Positions 5,907-11,498 of a stretch of DNA of 11,498 nucleotides are shown one piece after another; position 1 is the stretch's first letter, and each line of letters opens with the position of its first letter. The stretch covers positions 1 to 11,498 of the forward strand of contig JAJFLN010000207.1 in assembly GCA_021772705.1 (NCBI GenBank), written 5' to 3'. The position numbers and the translations under genes are program-made. The notes below the pieces were generated by a model. The model was not told the origin of the DNA, made no database searches, and saw nothing but the letters and a program-made list of their open reading frames with translations. Origin of the DNA: Candidatus Cloacimonadota bacterium. GTDB lineage: Bacteria > Muiribacteriota > UBA6191 > JACPRK01.

Positions 5907-6626
5907 ATGAAGCTGCTGCTGCTGAGCAACTCACGGATGCCAGGGATGGCGTTCCTGGCCCATGCCCTGGAGCCAATCACGGAGGTTCTGACGGGACTCG
6001 ACTCCCTTCTTTTCGTACCCCACGCCCTGGCAGACCATGCCGGCTATGCCAGCACCGTCCGGGAGGCCATGAGCGCGGCCGGCGTCCGGGTCGAGTCCCT
6101 CCATGAAGCCAGAGATCCTGTCGAAGCGGTTCGCGCGGCCCGGTCCCTCTTCATCGGCGGCGGAAACACATTCCGGCTGCTGACCGAACTCTACGGGATG
6201 GATCTGGTCTCCTTGATTCACCAGCGTGTCCGGGGAGGGGTGCCTTACATCGGCTCCAGCGCCGGAACCAATGTGGCCTGCGTGACGATCCAGACGACCA
6301 ATGACATGCCCATCGTCGAGCCTCCGAGTTTCAATGCCCTCGGCCTGGTGCCCTTCAACATCAATCCTCACTATCTCGATCCGAATCCCGATTCCAGCCA
6401 TCAGGGTGAGACCCGGGAGCAGCGGATCCGGGAGTTTCACGAGATGAACGATCGACCGGGGGCCGGAATCCGGGAGGGTTCCTGGCTGCGGATCGACAGC
6501 ACCAGGGTGCTTCTGGGAGGCCTGGCCGGAGCGCGTCTCTTCCGGAAGGATCAGGAGCCGACGGAACATCGACCCGGCGAGGAGCTGGACCTGCTTGACC
6601 TACCGAGTCTCCACGATTCTCCATGA
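5907..6626 (+). CDS. pepE: peptidase E (alpha-aspartyl dipeptidase, family S51)
   Basis: A 239-residue cytoplasmic serine peptidase that cleaves dipeptides with N-terminal Asp. It aligns along its length with E. coli PepE (229 residues): start 'LLLLSNSRMPG', 'GGGNTFRLL' (84-92), nucleophile elbow 'IGSSAG' with S118, 'TTNDMPIV' with D133, 'NINPH' with H155, and 'GETREQRI' (167-174). S118, D133 and H155 correspond to the E. coli S120-D135-H157 triad, so the enzyme looks active. The C-terminal 20 residues or so are an unconserved acidic tail. It begins 55 nt after the JAMM gene on the same strand and could be cotranscribed, although a hairpin lies between them and there is no clear Shine-Dalgarno. 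Its usual job is dipeptide recycling, and a role in the UBL pathway is only a guess from position. Confidence 0.94.
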   Translation: MKLLLLSNSRMPGMAFLAHALEPITEVLTGLDSLLFVPHALADHAGYASTVREAMSAAGVRVESLHEARDPVEAVRAARSLFIGGGNTFRLLTELYGMDLVSLIHQRVRGGVPYIGSSAGTNVACVTIQTTNDMPIVEPPSFNALGLVPFNINPHYLDPNPDSSHQGETREQRIREFHEMNDRPGAGIREGSWLRIDSTRVLLGGLAGARLFRKDQEPTEHRPGEELDLLDLPSLHDSP

Positions 6627-6685
6627 GTCAATAGGTATCCCAGAGACTCGATTCAGGCGAGTATGATGTTTCCCTGATTGATGGC

Positions 6686-7387
6686 ATGAGTGGCGCTGGT
6701 TCAAATCTGGAGATACTCGCCTACGAGCAGAGCGAGCTGGGTCCTGTCTGCTTGCGCAGGCGGGAGCTACTGGCGGAGCCGGGGACGGTGGTGGTGGAGA
6801 TCACGCTGAACTCGGAGCTGCTCATGAGCAGTAGGAACACGGCATCGGAGCGGGCCCTGTCGAGCCGTGCTCTGGCCATCCACTCCGGGCGGGAGCTACG
6901 CGTTCTGGTGGGAGGCCTGGGACTGGGCTACACAGCCCGGGAACTCCTGAGTGACACACGGGTGCGCCAGGTCCGGGTCGTGGAGTTCTTGCCCCAGGTC
7001 ATGAGCTGGTACGAGCAGAACCTGATTCCGCTGGCTCCGGAGCTTAAGGCGGACGGACGGGTCGAGGCTCTGGGGGGGGACGTCTACGGCATGATGTGGC
7101 AGGAGCCGTCGGAGCTATTCGATTTGATCCTCATCGACGTGGATCACTCGCCGGAGGAGCGGCTCGGCGAGAGTAACTCGCGGTTCTACACGCCGGAAGG
7201 ACTGGAGCGTGCCGCCCGTCATCTGTCACTCGGCGGGGTCCTGGCGGTCTGGTCCTACGCCGAGAGTTCCCCATTCGCCGATGCCTTGCGGGACCGGTTC
7301 TCGCAGGTCCAGGTCGAGTCCGTCGACCTGGATGAACCGGACGAAGAGGACGCGCCGCGAGACTGGCTTTTCCTGGCCCAGCTGTGA
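6686..7387 (+). CDS. spermidine-synthase-like SAM-fold protein
   Basis: A 233-residue Rossmann-fold protein of the spermidine synthase/spermidine-synthase-like methyltransferase group. The nucleotide loop is 'VLVGGLGLG' (73-81), E100 ends the next strand ('VVEFLPQ'), D132 follows 'EALGGD', and 'FDLILIDVD' (145-153) is the post-loop IV strand. True aminopropyltransferases have GGGDGG and a DSTDPxGPA-like catalytic segment with an upstream DE..YHE. Here these read GGLGLG, DVDHSPEE and 'NTASERALSSRALA', so polyamine synthesis is doubtful and a methyltransferase or orphan role is likelier. The 59 nt after pepE hold a TATGAT (6662-6667) without a matching -35, and no clear Shine-Dalgarno. A run of eight G (7072-7079) lies inside the gene but the frame continues correctly past it. 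The gene ends 4 bp from the convergent glycosidase gene. Confidence 0.75.
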   Translation: MSGAGSNLEILAYEQSELGPVCLRRRELLAEPGTVVVEITLNSELLMSSRNTASERALSSRALAIHSGRELRVLVGGLGLGYTARELLSDTRVRQVRVVEFLPQVMSWYEQNLIPLAPELKADGRVEALGGDVYGMMWQEPSELFDLILIDVDHSPEERLGESNSRFYTPEGLERAARHLSLGGVLAVWSYAESSPFADALRDRFSQVQVESVDLDEPDEEDAPRDWLFLAQL

Positions 7388-7391
7388 TGTC

Positions 7392-10058
7392 TCAGTTCCG
7401 CCACTCGTCGATCAGATTTGCGATGAGGCCGGTCCAGCCCGTCTGATGGGAGGCCCCCAGCCCCTCGCCTGAGTCGCCGTCGAAGTACTCGTAGAACAAG
7501 AGGTAGTCCTTCCAGTGGGGATCTTCCTGGAACTTCCGCCGTCTGCCGTGGGCTGGCCTCCGTCCGTCCTCGTCGACGGTGAAGAGGGAGATGAGCCGAT
7601 CCGCCAGACTTCGGGCCATCCGGTCGAGAGTGATGGGTGACCCGTCGTCACAGGTGACGCGCAGATCGCCTCCGTGGGCCTTGCCCAGTTTGCGGAGGGA
7701 CTCGATGAGCAGAAAAGTGGTTGGGAACCAGATCGGTCCTCGCCAGTTGGAGTTGCCCCCCTTGAGGCGCGAACGGGCTTCACCGGGCTCGTACTGGATC
7801 GTCTTTCCGCCGAAGTGGACCGGGTTGTCGTCATGGTGCCTCGAGAGGCTCCGAAGACCGAACTGAGACCGGAACTCATCGGGGTTCCAGACTCGTTCCA
7901 GTATCCGGCGCAGCTGATCCACATTGGCCACGGCCAGAATATGCACCCGTTCTCCGTCTCTCTCGACTGTCTCGATGCACCGCTGGACCAGGTCCTGACG
8001 GTTCCGGAGAAACCACTCCACGTCATTGCCGAAGTCCCGGAAGGGCGCCATCCAGCGCTCTTCGAGACGCTCCACGGCGTAGAGGGGAATGATCCCTACC
8101 AGGGAGCGGACCTGGAAGGCGTGGTAACTGCCATCCCGGTACTTCAGCACGTCGTAGAAGAACCCGTCCTTTTCGGACCAGAGGGAGTGTTCCCGTCCGC
8201 CCATGTGTTTCATGGCGGCGCCGACATAGACGTAGTGCTGGAAGAACTTGGTTGCCAGGCCTTCGTAGGCCCGGTTCTCCTCGGCAAGCTCCAGGGCGAT
8301 CCGCATCAGGTTGAGGCAGAACATACCCATCCAGCCTGTGGAGTCCGACTGCTCCAGGGTGGCTCCGTCGAACTGCCTCTCGCTCCGATCGATGACGGCG
8401 ATGTTGTCCAGTCCCAGGAAACCGCCCTCGAAGACGTTGTTGCCCTCGCTGTCCAGCCGGTTCACCCACCAGGCGAAGTTGATCAGCAACTTGTGAAAGC
8501 ACTTCTCCAGAAACTCCCGGTCTCCCTTTCCGGTCCGGACCCGCTCCATGTTGTAGACCCTCCAGACCGCCCAGGCATGGACCGGCGGGTTGAGGTCACT
8601 GAACTCCCACTCGTAGGCAGGTATTTGACCGTTGGGATGCTGAAACTGTTCGAAGAGCAGCAGCCAGAGCTGCTCCTTGGCGAAGTCCGCATCGACCAGA
8701 GCGAGGGTCACCGTATGGAATGCCAGGTCCCATGCCGCGAACCAGGGATACTCCCATTTGTCGGGCATGGACAGGACCCGCTTGGAGTTCATGTGTCTCC
8801 AGTGGCGGTTGCGGATCCACTGCCTCGAGGCCGGAGGAGGCCAGTCAGGGTTATCCCCGTCCATCCATTGAGCCAAGTCCCAGAGATAGATCTGCTTGTT
8901 CCAGAGCATTCCCGAAAGGGCTTGCCGCTGGATCCGCTTCTCGTCCTCCGAGGCCCGGGCCGGGTGAATCGCGGCGTAGAACTCGTCGGCCTGCTCCTTG
9001 CGCTCCGTCAGCACCCGATCCAGGTTGAGCAGGGGTGTCGGGGGTATCTCGGGAGTCAGTCGAAGCCAGATCCGCGTCGAGCCGCCGGGAGGGACATGCC
9101 GGACGTAGTGCAGAGCTGCTTTCGTCCCTCTGCAAGCGGGATTGACAGCGTCCTCGCCATCGACGATCTGCCGGTGAAAGGCGTCCTTCGTGTAACGGGA
9201 CTTGCTGGAGTTTCCGGGGCCGTGGACCACGGGACCATTGGTCTCGTTGTCCGTGAACAGCGCCTCGGCGCCAGCGTCGGCGAAGAGATATCGTTTCCCC
9301 AGGCGGGTGTCATGAGGAATGCCCTGCAGGGGTCCCGTGCCGGAGTCGTCTGCTTCGAGGAAGGGCAGGCCCTCGGCGAGGTTTCCCAGGGAGATGGACG
9401 GGGCCGGCTGGTCCTCGCCAGTCCATGACCAGGTGTTGCGGTACCAGAGGTGGGGCAGGAGGTGGATCGTGGCGGCTTCTGGTCCCCGGTTGAAGGCCTC
9501 TATCTGGATGCAGATGTCGTCTTCGGTGTACTTGGCGTACTCGAGGAAGACATCAAAGTACCGGTCCTGGTCGAAGATTCCCGTGTCCAGGAGTTCGAAC
9601 TCCGGGTCCATTCCCGTGCGGCGGCGGCTCTCCTCCTCCAGGAGTTCGTAGGGGTAGGCCGCGTGAGGGTACTTGTAGAGGTACCGCATGTAGCTGTGGG
9701 TCGGGGTGTTGTCCAGGTAGAAGTAGTACTCCTTCACGTCCTCTCCGTGGTTGCCCTGGCCGTTGGTGAGCCCGAACATCCGCTCCTTCAGGAACGGGTC
9801 TTGGCCATTCCACAGGGCCAGGGAGAAGACGAGGCGCTGGTAGCGATCACAGATTCCGGCGATGCCGTCTTCACCCCACCGGTAAGCCTTGCTGCGCGCC
9901 AGATCGTGGGGGAAATAGTTCCAGGCGTCGCCGTCGGCGCTGTAGTCTTCCCGGACGGTTCCCCAGGCACGCTCGGCCACGTAGGGCCCCCAGCGGCGCC
10001 AGTGGTCAAGGTTCTCCTTCGAGAGGAGGCGGCGATGTTCGACGGAGTCCTGGAGCAT
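7392..10058 (-). CDS. MGH1/GH63-type glycoside hydrolase (glucosidase-like)
   Basis: An 888-residue protein of the large bacterial glucosidase group related to mannosyl-oligosaccharide glucosidase (clan GH-G, (alpha/alpha)6 barrel). The first ~340 residues are a beta-rich domain, starting with 'WGTVREDYSADGDAWNYFPHD' (32-52). The barrel follows, with 'LWDLAQW' (392-398), 'FAAWDLAFHTV' (440-450, where D444 is a candidate catalytic acid), 'HPNGQIPAYEWEFSD' (474-488), 'GGFLGLDNIAV' (545-555), 'STGWMG' (573-578), 'GGNSNWRGPIWFPT' (767-780), and the terminal 'FYEYFDGDSGEG...TGWTGL' (855-878, where E857 is a candidate base). There is no signal peptide, so the enzyme is probably cytoplasmic, acting on alpha-linked glucosides or a storage or compatible sugar. 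The substrate cannot be read from sequence. The ATG lies 2 nt after the stop of the kinase/FGE gene, implying translational coupling. Confidence 0.86.
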   Translation of the reverse strand: MLQDSVEHRRLLSKENLDHWRRWGPYVAERAWGTVREDYSADGDAWNYFPHDLARSKAYRWGEDGIAGICDRYQRLVFSLALWNGQDPFLKERMFGLTNGQGNHGEDVKEYYFYLDNTPTHSYMRYLYKYPHAAYPYELLEEESRRRTGMDPEFELLDTGIFDQDRYFDVFLEYAKYTEDDICIQIEAFNRGPEAATIHLLPHLWYRNTWSWTGEDQPAPSISLGNLAEGLPFLEADDSGTGPLQGIPHDTRLGKRYLFADAGAEALFTDNETNGPVVHGPGNSSKSRYTKDAFHRQIVDGEDAVNPACRGTKAALHYVRHVPPGGSTRIWLRLTPEIPPTPLLNLDRVLTERKEQADEFYAAIHPARASEDEKRIQRQALSGMLWNKQIYLWDLAQWMDGDNPDWPPPASRQWIRNRHWRHMNSKRVLSMPDKWEYPWFAAWDLAFHTVTLALVDADFAKEQLWLLLFEQFQHPNGQIPAYEWEFSDLNPPVHAWAVWRVYNMERVRTGKGDREFLEKCFHKLLINFAWWVNRLDSEGNNVFEGGFLGLDNIAVIDRSERQFDGATLEQSDSTGWMGMFCLNLMRIALELAEENRAYEGLATKFFQHYVYVGAAMKHMGGREHSLWSEKDGFFYDVLKYRDGSYHAFQVRSLVGIIPLYAVERLEERWMAPFRDFGNDVEWFLRNRQDLVQRCIETVERDGERVHILAVANVDQLRRILERVWNPDEFRSQFGLRSLSRHHDDNPVHFGGKTIQYEPGEARSRLKGGNSNWRGPIWFPTTFLLIESLRKLGKAHGGDLRVTCDDGSPITLDRMARSLADRLISLFTVDEDGRRPAHGRRRKFQEDPHWKDYLLFYEYFDGDSGEGLGASHQTGWTGLIANLIDEWRN

Positions 10059-10060
10059 GG

Positions 10061-11498
10061 TCAGAAGTCTCGAGCCCCTCGGAAGCCGTTACACCAGGCG
10101 GCGTTGAAGATGTTGTGGCGCTGACGGTGCCAGATTTCCAGGTCTGTCAGGTAGCCGGCGTCGACTGGAGCCACGCGCTGAGACCGCTTCAACTCCAGCG
10201 AGGCCCGAGGGCCCTGGGGATTCCGGAATGGGCTGACAGCATAGTAGCCGGGATCGAACCAGTCCGCACACCATTGCCTCACGCCGGCTGCCAGATCTAG
10301 ATGTCCGTAGGGCGCGGGGAAGCGGGGGAAGCTGCCCACGGGAAGGTTGACGTCCTTGCCGCCTCCCGCCTTCCCGGACCAGTCGACGTTTTGATAGGGG
10401 AGGGGAGTAACGTTTCCGCAGGGGTAGCGCCAGCCCTCGCCCCCGCCGCAGGCGAGTTCGAACTCCGCTTCTGTCGGCAGCCGCTTTCCTGCCCATCGAC
10501 AGTACTCGGCGACGTTGGGCCAGGTAAGGAAGCCCATGGGGCGATCGTCCCAGTCGTCATAGGGGATTTCCCGGACATTGAAGGTGGTGTGTCCTGTCTC
10601 CTCGAGGAAACGGCGGAACTGGCGGCGAGTGATGGGAGTTCGATCCATCAGGAACGTGTCGACCCGGACCCGGTGAACGGGGAACTCTCCGTTGCCCTCC
10701 CGGGCGTAGGGGCTGCCCATGTCGAACTCCTTGCCCGGAACAGCGATCATCACCGAGCCATCGGCCTCGTTCCGGTACTGTTCAAAGCCTCGGTCGTTCT
10801 TGCCGAGAGAAACCAACTCACTTTGGCGGCTGCCGTAGGCCGGCTTCTCCCAGTAGGGCATCTCCGCAAGTGTGGTCGCGTCGCCTGTGGCCCATGGAGA
10901 GCCGGCCTGGCTGGCAAGAGCCAGCTCGTAGAAGTATTTCGAACCGGCCCGTAGTCCCTGCATTCGCAGCAGGTGGCTCCCGGTCGTCTCCGGTTCCGTT
11001 GACATGCTTCCCAGCTTCAGCGGCGTCTGTCCATAACGGAGGACGAATCGCCGAGGAGCCTCCGTGAAGAAGCGGAAAGTCACCGTCGTCGCTCTGACGA
11101 TGGTGTCCAGCTCGGAAGACCGGACTGTAGCCGAGTTCCCTGCCGCAGCCGCCTGGAGTATCCGGCCACGGCCATGACGCAGCGCGTCGACGGGGTCACG
11201 GCCTGGCCTGGGCTGGTTGAACTTGAGCCACGCCGCGGCCATCATCGTCGAGAGGACCAGTGCCAGGGTCAAGGCTGCGAGCACGGATTTCACCGTGAAG
11301 GGTGACAGCTCCTGCTGGACTGGGAAGGAGGCAGTCGTCGACGTCAGCTTCCGCGGCCGGGCCGACGACTGCCGGGCAGATCTGGGCTTGAGGATGGCGT
11401 GGGCAGCCGACGGCTCCCGGACCTGACGCAGGGCTTCAAGATACGCCTCAGCGTTGGCGAACCGGTTCTCGGGCTTCTTGTCCAAGGCGCGCTGCAGC
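10061..11498 (-). CDS. Ser/Thr kinase - TM - FnIII-like - FGE-like fusion (5' end outside window)
   Basis: The frame enters from the right edge and gives 478 residues. The first ~25, 'LQRALDKKPENRF...AYLEALRQV', match the end of a PknB-type kinase domain ('AL.KDPEDRF..A.EF..AL'), so an N-terminal kinase is expected beyond the window. Next come a Ser/Arg/Pro-rich linker, one membrane span (about 66-87 from the LDKKP Leu), and an FnIII-like beta domain (about 130-208). Last is an FGE-sulfatase/SUMF1-type domain (about 245-474) with 'VPGKEFDMGSPY', 'KRLPTEAEFELACGGGEGWRYPCGN' and 'GFRGAR'. The FGE active site normally has two cysteines in an R-G-G-S-W-x(n)-C...C context; here the equivalent part reads 'RSQRVAPVDAGYLTD' with one Cys near the end, so formylglycine formation looks lost. 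It is probably a membrane-anchored kinase with an external ligand-binding FGE-like domain. It is coupled to the glycosidase gene 2 nt downstream. Confidence 0.85.
   Translation of the reverse strand, partial: LQRALDKKPENRFANAEAYLEALRQVREPSAAHAILKPRSARQSSARPRKLTSTTASFPVQQELSPFTVKSVLAALTLALVLSTMMAAAWLKFNQPRPGRDPVDALRHGRGRILQAAAAGNSATVRSSELDTIVRATTVTFRFFTEAPRRFVLRYGQTPLKLGSMSTEPETTGSHLLRMQGLRAGSKYFYELALASQAGSPWATGDATTLAEMPYWEKPAYGSRQSELVSLGKNDRGFEQYRNEADGSVMIAVPGKEFDMGSPYAREGNGEFPVHRVRVDTFLMDRTPITRRQFRRFLEETGHTTFNVREIPYDDWDDRPMGFLTWPNVAEYCRWAGKRLPTEAEFELACGGGEGWRYPCGNVTPLPYQNVDWSGKAGGGKDVNLPVGSFPRFPAPYGHLDLAAGVRQWCADWFDPGYYAVSPFRNPQGPRASLELKRSQRVAPVDAGYLTDLEIWHRQRHNIFNAAWCNGFRGARDF

Noticed and set aside
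6646..6662. Hairpin ACTCG-(7 nt)-CGAGT after pepE as a terminator.
   Set aside because: The stem is only 5 bp and no T-run follows.
7674..9428. A 584-codon plus-strand open frame.
   Set aside because: It lies fully antisense to the glycosidase, which has recognisable motifs along its length. Long antisense frames are common in GC-rich genes.

Overview
The window reads as a GC-rich (roughly 60-65% by eye), densely coded bacterial chromosome segment with no tRNA, rRNA, CRISPR array, transposase or integrase that I could find. A membrane-anchored Ser/Thr-kinase/FGE-like fusion, a large MGH1/GH63-type glycosidase, GspE/GspF secretion genes and a eukaryote-like ubiquitin operon together suggest a soil or sediment lineage such as Acidobacteriota or Planctomycetota. 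That placement is inference from gene content only.

Layout. (1) Positions 1-2979, minus strand: a compact type II secretion / type IV pilus-like cluster with one short GspE-family ATPase followed by two adjacent GspF/PilC-family inner-membrane proteins, the last cut by the window edge. (2) Positions 2980-3096: a 117-bp divergent intergenic region. (3) Positions 3097-5851, plus strand: four tightly packed genes encoding a ThiF/E1-like activating enzyme, a 100-residue ubiquitin-like (beta-grasp) protein ending in a bare C-terminal glycine, an E2 conjugating enzyme with an intact HPN motif and catalytic cysteine, and a JAMM/MPN+ metalloprotease whose active-site motif closely resembles eukaryotic Rpn11/CSN5. 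This is the main discovery in the window. (4) Positions 5907-7387, plus strand: a peptidase E (alpha-aspartyl dipeptidase) with a complete catalytic triad, then a spermidine-synthase-like SAM-fold protein. (5) Positions 7392-11498, minus strand: the 3' part of a Ser/Thr kinase - transmembrane - FnIII-like - FGE-like fusion, followed 2 nt later by an 888-residue glycosidase.

How the genes may work together. The four ubiquitin-like genes form a self-sufficient cycle: E1 adenylates the UBL C-terminus, E2 accepts it by thioester transfer and conjugates it to a target, and the JAMM enzyme removes it. No E3 is visible. Bacterial operons with the same four components (the Bil/Bub type) are known anti-phage systems. 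The order here, E1-UBL-E2-JAMM, differs from the UBL-E2-E1-JAMM order I recall for those, so this may be a separate subtype. Whether it defends against phage is inference; no other defence gene is visible nearby. pepE may share the transcript, but nothing in the sequence ties it to conjugation. The secretion genes and the kinase/glycosidase pair look like unrelated neighbouring units.
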